From: Microbacterium oxydans
GTDB taxonomy: Bacteria; Actinomycetota; Actinomycetes; Actinomycetales; Microbacteriaceae
Assembly (NCBI RefSeq): GCF_900095745.1
Contig: NZ_FMIR01000006.1
Location: forward strand, 124,001 to 188,000
Reading direction: 5' to 3'
DNA length: 64,000 nt
Shown here: positions 15,993-26,500 of the stretch, piece after piece
Layout of the letters: every line of letters begins with the position of its first letter
Position numbering within the stretch: position 1 is the first letter of the stretch
Made by a program: the position numbers and the translations under genes
Notes under the pieces: generated by a model
The model's input: the letters and a program-made list of their open reading frames with translations, nothing else
Database searches by the model: none
What the model was told of the DNA's origin: nothing

Positions 15993-16841
15993 TCAGGCCC
16001 CCGGCAGATACCGACTCAGGTGCTCGAACGGCGGCTGGGACGACAAGTGCGACACCGCCGCCGATCCCACCGCACAGGCAGCGGCAAGCGCATCGGCGGG
16101 CGCGTTCCCGGCGCGCAGGGCGAGCACGAGGGCCGCGCAGAAGGCGTCACCGGCACCGACGGTGTTGACGGCCTCGGCGGGGACGCCGTCGGCTCGGGCG
16201 ATCTCCTCGCCACGGCGATACAGTGCAGCGCCGGCCGCGCCGTAGGTGACCGCGACGAGTTCCGCCTCTGCCAGCTCGGGCATGAGCTCGCGCTCGGTCT
16301 CGTTCACGATGAACAGGTCGACCCGGCGCAGCAGAGCCTCGGGCAACGGCTGGGCGGGCGCGGCGTTGAGCGCGATGAATCCCTCCGCCGATGCGACGAC
16401 CTCCTCGACCACCGTGAGCGAGATCTCCAGCTGCATGAGCACGGCCTCGTCTGAGCCGAAGGTCACGCCGTCCAGCGAGACGTGGTCGTTGGCGCCGGGG
16501 CAGACCGCGATCTGGTTCTCGGCATCCGCGTCGACGACGATGAGCGCGGTTCCGGTGGCGTCATCCACGGTGCGCAGGTCGCTGACATCGACGCCGGCAC
16601 GCTCCATCTCCTGCCGGGTCCAGGAACCGTCGGCATCGTCGCCGACGGCGCCGACCATCCGGACCTTTCCGCCCAACTTCGCGGCGGCGACAGCCTGGTT
16701 TGCGCCCTTCCCGCCCAGGTCGCGGGAGAGTCGCCCGCCGGCCACGGTCTCCCCGGCAGTGGGGAGTCGTTCGACGAACGCGGTGACGTCGACGTTCGCG
16801 CTGCCGACGACGACGACGGACGGAAGAGCAGGAGAGGTCAT
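15993..16841 (-). CDS. rbsK: PfkB-family kinase, ribokinase-like, 282 aa
   Basis: Phosphorylates a sugar, most likely ribose to ribose 5-phosphate given the divergent nucleoside hydrolase that releases ribose. PfkB signatures are complete: the N-terminal GGKGANQAVAAAKLGG (43-58), the NETE monovalent-cation/phosphate motif (180-183) and the C-terminal GAGDAFCAALVLAL with catalytic Asp232. The ATG at 16841 has no strong ribosome-binding site, and an in-frame ATG 30 nt upstream is an alternative start. It shares a 112-bp promoter region and operator with the nucleoside hydrolase gene. Confidence 0.88.
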   Translation of the reverse strand: MTSPALPSVVVVGSANVDVTAFVERLPTAGETVAGGRLSRDLGGKGANQAVAAAKLGGKVRMVGAVGDDADGSWTRQEMERAGVDVSDLRTVDDATGTALIVVDADAENQIAVCPGANDHVSLDGVTFGSDEAVLMQLEISLTVVEEVVASAEGFIALNAAPAQPLPEALLRRVDLFIVNETERELMPELAEAELVAVTYGAAGAALYRRGEEIARADGVPAEAVNTVGAGDAFCAALVLALRAGNAPADALAAACAVGSAAVSHLSSQPPFEHLSRYLPGA

Positions 16842-16912
16842 GGCAGCAGCTTTCGGATTGAGCGGAGGCATCGGAACGCGGAGATCGCGGTCGACTTGAC
16901 GTTCATGATAGA

Positions 16913-16932
16913 AAGTGTAAACGTTTACGCAC
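16913..16932. promoter_or_regulatory. LacI-type operator 1 (kinase/nucleoside hydrolase promoter)
   Basis: The core GTAAACGTTTAC (16917-16928) is a perfect 12-bp palindrome. The right half-site reads GTGCGTAAAC on the complement, identical in its first eight bases to both halves of the site at 18956-18975. It lies between the divergent kinase and nucleoside hydrolase genes, so the LacI protein encoded at 17890-18906 is the obvious candidate regulator. Confidence 0.8.
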
Positions 16933-16953
16933 GCACATCTGCAAAGGAGCACC

Positions 16954-17886
16954 ATGACAATTCCCGTCCTTCTCGACTGCGATCCCGGCCACGACGACGT
17001 CTTCGCCATCTGGCTCGCGGCCGGAAACGACGCCATCGACCTGCGCGGTGTGACGACGGTGGGCGGCAACGGCTACCTCGAGCACACCACCCGGAATGCG
17101 CGGATCGCACTCACGGTCGCCGGCGTGACGGACGTGCCGGTCGCCGCCGGTGCCGACAAGCCCCTCGTCCGTGAACTCACCCCCGGCGCGTGGATCCACG
17201 GCGAGAACGCGCTCGGCGGACCGGTTCTCCCCGAACCCACCGTGCCGCTCGACCCGCGCCACGCCGTGCAGTTCCTCGCCGACACCCTCGCCGCCTCGCC
17301 GGAGCCGATCACCGTGATCCCCACCGGCCCGCTCACCAACATCGCGCTCCTCCTGCAGCAGCATCCGGAGGTCGTGCCCCAGATCAAGGAGATCATCTGG
17401 ATGGGCGGCTCGACCGGCCGCGGCAATGTCGGCGCGTATCCGGAGTTCAACGCCTGGGCAGATCCCGAGGCCGCGGCCGTGGTGTTCGCGTCCGGCGTTC
17501 CGCTCACCATGGTCGGGCTCAACATCTCCCATCAGGCGCTGATCACCGAAGAGGTCATCCAGCGCATCGGTGCGGTCGGCAACGACACCTCGGCATTCGG
17601 AGTGGAGCTGCTGCGCTTCTTCTGCAGCACCTACGAGAAGGCCGAGGGCATGCCGGAAGGACCGCTGCACGACCCCATCACCGTCGCCATCGCGATCGAC
17701 CGGGCCGTCGCGTCGATTCAGCGCTGCCACGTCGACATCGAGACGACCGGCGAGTTCACGGCGGGTGCGACCTGTGTCGACCTGCACGACATGCTGGGCA
17801 AGGAGCCGAACACCGACGTCGCGATCACCCTCGATGTGCCGAAGTTCTGGGACCTGGTGACGAATGCTGTCGGCGCGCTGGCCTGA
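16954..17886 (+). CDS. Inosine-uridine-preferring nucleoside hydrolase, 310 aa
   Basis: Cleaves the N-glycosidic bond of ribonucleosides to base and ribose. The family calcium-binding signature DCDPGHDDVFAIW is at residues 8-20. TVGGNGYLEHTTRNA, the TGPLTN segment, a central WMGGS motif and the late EFTAGATCVD region are also present. The length is normal. It has a good Shine-Dalgarno (AAAGGAG) before the ATG. Purine or pyrimidine preference cannot be told. With the divergent kinase it forms a salvage route from nucleoside to base plus ribose 5-phosphate. Confidence 0.93.
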   Translation: MTIPVLLDCDPGHDDVFAIWLAAGNDAIDLRGVTTVGGNGYLEHTTRNARIALTVAGVTDVPVAAGADKPLVRELTPGAWIHGENALGGPVLPEPTVPLDPRHAVQFLADTLAASPEPITVIPTGPLTNIALLLQQHPEVVPQIKEIIWMGGSTGRGNVGAYPEFNAWADPEAAAVVFASGVPLTMVGLNISHQALITEEVIQRIGAVGNDTSAFGVELLRFFCSTYEKAEGMPEGPLHDPITVAIAIDRAVASIQRCHVDIETTGEFTAGATCVDLHDMLGKEPNTDVAITLDVPKFWDLVTNAVGALA

Positions 17887-17889
17887 CGC

Positions 17890-18906
17890 TCAGCGCGGCG
17901 CGACGGGCGTCGTCGACTCGGCCACGCGCAGACTCGGTGCCAGACGGCTGAGGATGTACGGGGCGTCGGGGTCTTCCATCCGTCGCACCAGTGCCTCCGT
18001 CGCCTCGCGTGCGAGCTCGTCGAACGGCTGCACCACGGTCGTCAGCCGCGGCTCGCAGACATCCGCGAGCATCGTGCCGTCGAACCCGGTGATCTGCACG
18101 TCGGACGGGACGCTCATCCCCGCGCGTTTCAGCGCCGCGATCGCGCCGGCCGCGACGAGGTCGTCTCCGGCGATGATCGCATCGGGAAGCGGACCGCGGG
18201 CCAGCAGCGCTTCCGCGGCGTTCTCGCCGAACGACAGCAGGTATTCGCCGAAGATGTTCTCCTCCTGCGGCAGCGCCCGGGTGCGCACCGTCGCCTCGAA
18301 CGCGGCCCGCCGCTCGCGCCCGACCGAGGTGACGTCGTTGCCGGAGACGAGGACGACCCGCTTCGCACCGCGGGAGGTGACGTGCTCGACCGCGAGGTCG
18401 ATGCCGGCATCGTTGTCGACCCCGACGAAGTCGGCCGGAAGATCGAGCACGCGCCGGTCGAGCTGCACCAGCGGAACTCTCAGCGCGGTGTCGGCGACCG
18501 CCTCGAACGAGAGCTCGGCGTCGGACGGCACCACGAAGATGCCCTCCACGCGCCGTTCGACCAGCATGCGCAGGCGGTCGCGCTCGCGGTCGACATCGCC
18601 ATGCGAGTCCGCGATGACGAGGTCGAACCCGCGGCGCTGCAGATGGTCCTCGAGGCGGTGTATGAGCTCACCGTAGAAGGGGTTGCTGATGACCGGGACG
18701 ACCACGCCGATGGTGGCGCCCGTGCCGGCACGAAGGCCGCGACCGATGAGGTTGACCCGGTAGCCCAGCTGCTCGGCCACCTGCGCGACATGCTCGGCCG
18801 TGCGTCCCGACACGCGGTCCTTGCCGTTGAGGGCCCGCGAGACCGTCGCGATGGACACGCCGGCGGCGGCCGCGACCTCGTGCAGTGTGACGGACGCCTT
18901 CTTCAT
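17890..18906 (-). CDS. LacI-family transcriptional regulator (nucleoside regulon), 338 aa
   Basis: Repressor that probably responds to a nucleoside or ribose compound. The N-terminal helix-turn-helix is classic (TLHEVAAAAGVSIATVSRALNGKDRVS, in about residues 5-30), with the hinge and a periplasmic-binding-protein-like effector domain filling the rest. The ATG at 18906 follows GAGGG at 5 nt; an ATG 12 nt further upstream is possible. It sits between the nucleoside hydrolase (stops 3 bp apart, convergent) and a divergent MFS gene. Matching operators occur on both sides, implying autoregulation and control of the flanking genes. Confidence 0.92.
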   Translation of the reverse strand: MKKASVTLHEVAAAAGVSIATVSRALNGKDRVSGRTAEHVAQVAEQLGYRVNLIGRGLRAGTGATIGVVVPVISNPFYGELIHRLEDHLQRRGFDLVIADSHGDVDRERDRLRMLVERRVEGIFVVPSDAELSFEAVADTALRVPLVQLDRRVLDLPADFVGVDNDAGIDLAVEHVTSRGAKRVVLVSGNDVTSVGRERRAAFEATVRTRALPQEENIFGEYLLSFGENAAEALLARGPLPDAIIAGDDLVAAGAIAALKRAGMSVPSDVQITGFDGTMLADVCEPRLTTVVQPFDELAREATEALVRRMEDPDAPYILSRLAPSLRVAESTTPVAPR

Positions 18907-18955
18907 CACGACCCTCATCCCCGGTGCCGACGGCACCACGACTCAAAGATATGTC

Positions 18956-18975
18956 GTGCGTAAAGGATTACGCAC
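18956..18975. promoter_or_regulatory. LacI-type operator 2 (lacI/MFS promoter)
   Basis: Perfect arms GTGCGTAA (18956-18963) and TTACGCAC (18968-18975) around 4 nt. It has the same half-site as the operator at 16913-16932 and lies in the divergent lacI/MFS promoter, 36 bp before the MFS start. Confidence 0.8.
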
Positions 18976-19011
18976 GCGAACACCCGACGACTCGACACGA
19001 AGAAGTGAGCA

Positions 19012-20427
19012 ATGACCAACCAGACAGATGCGGTTCGTACCCGCTCCAGCGTGGTTTCGCTGATGATCGCACTCCTCGCGGCATGCCTCGCGTTCCAACT
19101 CAACGCCAGCATGCTGAGCCCGGCCCTGGTGACGATGGAGCGTGAGCTCGACGCGACGGCATCCGAGATCGCGTCGACCCAGACCGTCTTCTTCACGGCC
19201 GCCGCCCTCTTCACCCTCTTCCTCCCCCGTCTCGGCGACCTGATCGGGCGCCGACGGGTTCTCGTCGGGATGCTCGTCGTGATGGCGGTCGGCTGCGTCG
19301 TCGCGGCGCTCGCCACCAACGTGCCGATGCTCTTCATCGGTCGCCTCATCCAGGGGGTGTCGGGACCGGTGGTTCCGCTGTGCTTGATCATGCTGCGCGC
19401 GGCCGTCGCGGATCCGAAGGTCTACGGCACCCTGCTCGGTGTCGTGACCGCGGTCAACGGAGGGATCGCCGGCGGTGACGCGCTGCTCGGCGGGTATCTG
19501 GCGACCAACCACGGCTTCGCCTCGATCTTCTGGACCATGGGCGGTGTCGCCGTCGGTGCTGCTCTCGTCGTGCGCTTCCTCGCGCCCGAGACGATGGCCG
19601 AAGACCGTCCGCGGATGGACTGGTGGGGGTCGCTGCTGCTGGTCGTCTCCGTCGGTTCGATGCTCGTCGCTCTGAACGAGCTCGGGAAGCTCGCCGATGC
19701 GGATCTGATCCTCGTGCTCGTCCTCGCCGTGGTCGCCGTCGTCTCGTTCGTCTCCTTCTGGAAGCTCGAGGGCACGATCGAGCATCCGCTCGTCTCGATT
19801 CCCCAGCTGAAGCAGCGCGCCACCTGGGCGTTGAGCGCCACCTCACTCGTCACCCTCTCCGGGATCTTCGCGATCATGAACGGCGTGGTGCCGGCCCTCG
19901 CGCAGGACTCCTCGATGAACCTCGGAATGAGTGCCGAGGAGGTGTCGCTGTGGATCCTCATGCCGTATGCCCTCGCCGGCCTGCTGATGGGTCCGCTCAG
20001 CGGCAGACTCGCCGCCACGGTCGGGTACCGGACGATGCTGCGGATCGGCCTCGGCGGCACCATCGTGGTGCTCGGGCTCATGGTCGCCAACGTCGAGACC
20101 GCCTCACGCCTCGTTCTGCTGCTGCTCTCCGTCGCCGTCGGCATCACCTACGCCGGGATCGGGAACATCATGCTCAACGGCCTGGGCGTCGTGCTCTCGC
20201 CGAAGGAGCGCCCGGGGTCGCTTCCCGGGCTGAACACCGGCGCCATCAACCTCGGCGCCGGGCTGAGCTTCGTCGTCATCTACGCCGCTCAGACGTCGTT
20301 CGCCTCGGAGTCGGCGGGAGCGGGGGCCGGATACGTCGCCGCACTGGTCACCGGAGCCGTCGTGCTGGTCGGTGCGCTGATCTTCTCGATGTTCATCCCG
20401 AAGCCGGTGCATGCCGAGCTGAGGTGA
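19012..20427 (+). CDS. MFS transporter, DHA2-like, 471 aa
   Basis: Multi-pass transporter with about 14 transmembrane segments. The fold resembles drug:H+ antiporters of the DHA2 family, with an RLGDLIGRRRVLV loop between helices 2 and 3. The context points to nucleoside or base transport instead: the gene shares its promoter region and operator with the LacI regulator of the nucleoside hydrolase cluster. The ATG follows GAAGTGAGCA, a usable Shine-Dalgarno. Direction of transport and substrate are not established by the sequence. Confidence 0.85.
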   Translation: MTNQTDAVRTRSSVVSLMIALLAACLAFQLNASMLSPALVTMERELDATASEIASTQTVFFTAAALFTLFLPRLGDLIGRRRVLVGMLVVMAVGCVVAALATNVPMLFIGRLIQGVSGPVVPLCLIMLRAAVADPKVYGTLLGVVTAVNGGIAGGDALLGGYLATNHGFASIFWTMGGVAVGAALVVRFLAPETMAEDRPRMDWWGSLLLVVSVGSMLVALNELGKLADADLILVLVLAVVAVVSFVSFWKLEGTIEHPLVSIPQLKQRATWALSATSLVTLSGIFAIMNGVVPALAQDSSMNLGMSAEEVSLWILMPYALAGLLMGPLSGRLAATVGYRTMLRIGLGGTIVVLGLMVANVETASRLVLLLLSVAVGITYAGIGNIMLNGLGVVLSPKERPGSLPGLNTGAINLGAGLSFVVIYAAQTSFASESAGAGAGYVAALVTGAVVLVGALIFSMFIPKPVHAELR

Positions 20428-20596
20428 CGCGTCGGATGCCGCGGCAGCCACTTCAGTCCAGGCGATATTCTCCGGATCAGGTGCGAAAAAAGTGTGGGCG
20501 TGGTTGAATATGCGCAGCCTCTCGGGGGAGGGAGCGGGTCCATAGGGGCGCGCCCCGCGAGTCCGCACGGACCTCGCCCGACACGAAGAGGTTCTG

Positions 20597-23500
20597 ATGA
20601 CCGACAAGTCCCGCAACAGGCGCGCCCGGCAGAACCCGCACTCTCTGAGGAGCCGCTTCACGGCCGCGGCCGTCGCCCTCACCGTCGGTGTGCTCGGGGC
20701 GCTGAGTCCCCTGGCCGCTGCGCCAGCGCAGGCCGAGTCGAATGCACCGAACACGGTGCTCATCGGCGAGAACACCTTCTATGTGTACGCCGCCGCCGGC
20801 GACGTCGTCACAGCAGAGTTCATCGCCAATGATCTCAATCCGACGCAGGGACAGACCTTCACCCTGACCGACCCCTCGGGCGCCGTGCGCTGGACCTGCG
20901 ACCTTCCGCCGGCCACTGCCCCGGAAACCGTCTGCACCGTGCCGGCCGGCATGACCGGTCCCGGCGGGGTATGGCTCCTCGAGACGGACGGAATCGGGGC
21001 GGAGACGCCGAACTGGCCGGCGGGGTCGGGAAACGACACGCGATGGGACATCACCGTGCTCTCCGGCGGCGCACCGATCGAAGGTCGAGTGTGGTCGAAG
21101 CAGTACCGCGCGTACAGCTCATTCACTCCGGGATCGGGCACCGCCTTCCCCAACTCCGACCTCGGTTTCTGGGTCGTGTCGGAGAACGGCTCGCAGTACA
21201 CCGTGGAGATGCCCGTGTTCAACGGTGGTGGCTGGAGCTTCAGCAGCGATGCCTTCGGGAACGTCGTCGACCCGGCGCTCTGCACCCCGGCCTACCGATC
21301 GCTCGCGCAGACGAGTAACTCGCCCGAGCATCAGGGTCCGGGCCCGGAGTGCGGGCCCGGCTACAACCTCTTCTTCGAACCCCCGGCAGCCGACCTTCCC
21401 GGGTTCGCTTCGTCGGCCGATGGGAACGAGTTCGTCAATCCCGATTACGTCACTCCGAGCTTCGATGACACCACGTACACGCGTACCAACGCTCTTTCGC
21501 ACGCCGGAGCGCTCTCGTATGACCTGAGTAGTTTCACGGGCAACTACGTCGTGCGGGTCGATGTCGACGGAAACGGTTCGTACACGGATCCTCTGGATGT
21601 CGCTCTCCCCCAGTCGGGAACGGACGGCACCGTGAGCGCTCCGTGGAACGGTCGGGACTCCGCCGGCACGCTCGTCGACGTCTGCACGACGGTGAACTTC
21701 GAGGTGGCGATCGAGAAGACCGACGAGATCCACTTCGTACTCGGCGACGTGGAGACTCTGCCCGGCGGCATCCGCATCACGCAGATCGTCGGGTCGAGCG
21801 CCGGAAACGACACCATCTATTGGGACGACACCGAGGTTCCGTTGTCGGGTGTGGGCCCTAAATCCACGACGAGCACTCCGGTCGTCAATCTCGCCGGTCT
21901 CAGCAGCGCCGGCTTCATCCACGGGTGGGCATCCACCGGCACGAACCAGTGGGGCAACTTCGCGGCCATCGACAACTGGGCCTACGGCGACATCGACGTC
22001 AGCGCACAGGCGTCTTCGCCCGGGAACTGCCTGACGCTGACGAAGACATCCGACGCCACCATCGACACCCGTCCGGGTGACGATGTGGAGTACACCATCA
22101 CCGCGACCAACACGGGTGAGGAACCGTACACCGCGGCGAACCCGGCGGTCGTCACCGATGACCTGACCGCTGTCCTCGATGACGCCACCTACAACGGTGA
22201 CGCCACCGCGACGATGCCGGGGACCATCGCCTACGCAGCCCCCGATCTGACCTGGACCGGCCCGCTCGCGGTCGGCGAGAGCGTGGAGCTCAGCTACACG
22301 GCGACGGTCGAGGCGGGGGGAGACGGCATCGCCCGGAACGTGGTGTTCAGCGGCACGCCGGATACCCCGACCCCGGCGTGCAACCCCCCGAACGGCGACG
22401 GGGTCGACCCCACCACCGGGATCGCCTGTGCCGAGGCGGAGTTCCTGCTGCCGAAGCTGTCGGTCACCAAGGCTGCCGACACGACCGAGCTCCCTGCGGA
22501 CGGCGGCGTGGTCGAATACACGATCACGGCCACGAACACCGGACCCGGTGCCTACACGGCCGCCGAGCCCGCCCGCGTGACCGACGACCTCAGCGCCGTT
22601 CTCGACGACGCGACCTTCGGAGGGATCACCTCGCCGACCGACGGCTCCGCCGAGCTGGTCGGAGATGAACTCACCTGGGTCGGCCCCCTCGCCTCCGGCG
22701 AGAGCGTCACCATCACGTACACGGCGACGTACGACTCCGCCGCGGGCGACAACGTCCTGTACAACATCGTCTGCATCCCCACGGACGAGACGGCAGCAGG
22801 ACAGGACGACTGCGCGAGTGTGCGCATCCCGGCAGCAGAACTCGTGATCGACAAGACGGTGGATCCCGAGTCGGGCACCGCGGTCGACGCGGGTCAGGTC
22901 GTGACCTACACCCTCTCGTTCGCGAGTGTGGGCGAGGCAGCGGCGGCAGTGGACACGGTCGACGACCTGTCCGACGTGCTCGACGACGCGGAGTTGGTCG
23001 CGGGCTCGATCACGACCTCGAACCCGGGGCTGACGGCAGAACTCCAGGGCACCGACCTGATCGTCGCGGGCTCCGTCGCGGTCGGCGAGACGTATACCGT
23101 GACGTATTCCGTGACCGTGGGTGCGTTCGCAGACCAGGAGAACCATGTTCTGGCGAACGTGGTGCAGAACCCGGACGGGTCGTGTGATGTCGAAGGATGT
23201 CCGGAGACGGAGAACCCGATCCGTCATTTCGTCGTCGAGAAGGACGCGGATGTGACGACGGGCGTGGAAACGGGCGATGTCGTGACGTACACGGTCACCG
23301 TGACGAACGACGGTGAGGGTGCCTACACGGCGACCGAGCCGGCCGGTTTCACGGACGACCTGACCGATGTGATCGACGATGCGTCCTACAACGGTGATGC
23401 GGCCGCAGTGGCGTCGGACGGTTCGACGGTGCCGACTCCGACGGTGGCCGGTGCGGTTCTCGCCTGGTCCGGACCTCTTGCGGCCGGCGAGTCGGTGTCG

Positions 23501-26500
23501 ATCACCTATTCGGTGACGGTGACGAACGCCGGCGACGCCGATCTGGTGAACACGGCGACGCCCGTGTGCGCACCGGGCGTCATCTGCGAGCCGGTCACAC
23601 CGCCGGTGGACATCGACCTGCCACGGATCACTCCGGAGAAGTCGTCCGATCCCGCCTCGGGGGCGGGGGTCGTCGCGGGTGACGTGATCACGTACTCGCT
23701 GACGTTCACGAACAGCGGCCAGGCCGCGGGTGACGTCGCATCGACCGATGATGTCTCGGAGGTGCTCGACGACGCGGAGGTCACGACCGACCCGACGGCC
23801 GATCTCGCGGGCATCACGGCGACGTTCGACGCGGGCGCGGGCGAGATCCGCATCGAGGGGGCGCTCCCCGCCGGTGCGACGGTGACCGTGACCTATCAGG
23901 TGACCGTGTTGGCGGACGGTGAGCGCGGCGACAACATCCTCACCAACGTCGTAACCCCGGATGCGCCGCCATACGTATGCGATGACAGCGACCCGGACTG
24001 CGACCCGTTCGTGCCGCCGAGCACGGAACACCCGGTCGGGCAGCTCGCGGTGGACAAGACGGTGGACCCGGAGTCGGGCACTTCGGTGGACGCGGGACAG
24101 GTGGTGACTTACAGCCTGTCGTTCGAGAGTGTCGGTGCCGCGGCATCGGCGGTCGACAAGGTCGACGACCTGTCCGACGTGCTGGACGACGCGGAGTTGG
24201 TGGCGGGGTCGATCACGACGTCGAATGCGGCGCTGACCGCAGAGCTCCAGGGCACGGATCTGGTGGTCACCGGGTCCGTTCCCGCCGGAGCGACGTACAC
24301 GGTCACCTATTCCGTGACCGTGAGTGCGTTCGCCGACCAGGAGAACCACGTTCTGGCGAACATCGTGCAGAACCCGGATGGATCGTGCGGTGTCGAGGAC
24401 TGCCCCGAGACGACGAACCCGATCCGTCATTTCGTCGTCGAGAAGGACGCGGATGCGACCACGGGCGTGCAGACGGGCGATGTGGTGACGTACACCGTCA
24501 CCGTGACGAACGACGGTGAGGGTGCCTATACGGCGACCGAGCCGGCCGGGTTCACGGACGATCTCACCGACGTGATCGACGATGCGTCCTACAACGATGA
24601 TGCGGCCGCAGTGGCGTCGGACGGATCGACGGTGCCGACTCCGACGGTCACCGGGCCCCTGCTTGCGTGGTCGGGCCCGCTCGAGGCGGGCGAATCCGTA
24701 TCGGTCACGTACTCGGTGACCGTGACGAACGCCGGTGATGCGGATCTGGTGAACACGGCGACGCCCGTGTGCGCACCGGGCGTCATCTGCGATCCGGTCA
24801 CACCGCCGGTGGACATCGACCTGCCACGGATCACTCCGGAGAAGTCGTCTGACCCGGTCTCGGGCGCGGGGGTCGTCGCGGGTGACGTCATCACTTACAC
24901 ACTGACCTTCACGAACAGCGGCCAGGCCGCGGGCGATGTGGACTCGACCGACGACCTCTCCGACGTGCTCGACGACGCGGAGGTGACGACCGACCCGACC
25001 GCGGATGTCGCGGGCATCACGGCGACGTTCGATCCGGACGCCGCCGCGATCCGCATCGAGGGCGCGCTCGCCGCGGGTGTCGCGGTCACGGTCACGTACC
25101 AGGTGACCGTGCTTCCGGACGGCGAACGCGGGGACAATGTCCTCACCAATGTGTTGACCCCGGACGTGCCGCCCTACGTGTGTGGTGACAGCGACCCGGA
25201 CTGCGACCCGTTCGTGCCGCCGAGCACCGAACACCCCGTCGGCCAGCTCGCGGTGGACAAAACTGTGGACCCGGCGTCCGGCACAGCTGTGGAGGTCGGG
25301 CAGGTCGTGACCTACACGCTCACGTTCGAGAGTGTCGGTGCTGCGGCATCGACGGTGGACAAGGTCGACGACCTGTCCGACGTGCTCGATGACGCTGCGC
25401 TGGTCGCCGGTTCGATCACGCCATCGAACGCGGCGCTGATCGCAGAGCTGCAGGGAACCGATCTGGTGGTCACCGGATCCGTGCCCGCCGGCGCGACGTA
25501 CACGGTCACCTATTCCGTCACGGTGAGTGCGTTCGCCGATCAGGAGAACCATGTTCTGGCGAACGTGGTGCAGAACCCGGACGGATCGTGCGGCATCGAG
25601 GACTGTCCGGACACCTCGAACCCGATCCGCCACTTCTCGGTCGAGAAGGCTGCGGATGCGACGGCGGGCGTGCAGACCGGTGATGTGGTGACGTACACGG
25701 TCACCGTGACGAATGACGGGGAGAGCGCGTACACGTCGTTCGTACCCGCGGGTTTCACGGATGACCTCACCGATGTGATCGACGACGCCTCCTACAACGG
25801 CGACGCTGCAGCGGTGGCGTCGGATGGATCGCTGGTGCCGGCTCCGACTCTGGAGAGTCCCGTTCTCGCGTGGTCGGGTCCGATCGCCGTCGGCGAGTCC
25901 GTATCGATCACCTATTCGGTGACGGTGACCAACGCCGGTGACTCCGACTTGGTCAATGCCGCGACGCCGGTGTGCGCGCCGGGCGTGGTCTGCGATCCGG
26001 TGACGCCGCCGGTGGACATCGAGCTGCCGCGGATCACTCCCGAGAAGTCGTCGGACCCGGTTTCGGGGACGACCGTCGTGGCCGGTCAGGTCGTCACGTA
26101 CACGCTGACGTTCACCAACAGCGGCCAGGGCGCCGGCGATGTGGCGTCGACCGACGATGTGTCGGCGGTGCTCGACGATGCCGAGGTCACGACAGAGCCG
26201 ACGGCGGATGTCGCCGGCATCACAGCGGCCTTCGATGCGGACGCGGCGGAGATCCGCATCGAGGGTTCCCTCCCCGCGGGCGCCGTCGTCACGGTGACCT
26301 ACCAGGTGACGGTGCTGCCGGACGGAGACCGCGGCGACAACATCCTCACCAACGTCCTCACCCCTGACGCCCCGCCCTACGTGTGCGACGACAGCGACCC
26401 CGACTGCGACCCGTTCGTGCCACCCCGCACCGAGCACTTCATCGGCGAACTGCGCGACTGGAAGACGGTCGATCCGGCTTCCGGAGGCACGGTCGTGCCC

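Noticed and set aside
22847..26455. Direct repeats as a CRISPR array or mobile element
   Set aside because: Units are 1203 bp and coding, with diverged codons and no spacer pattern; no transposase or integrase genes or terminal repeats are visible.
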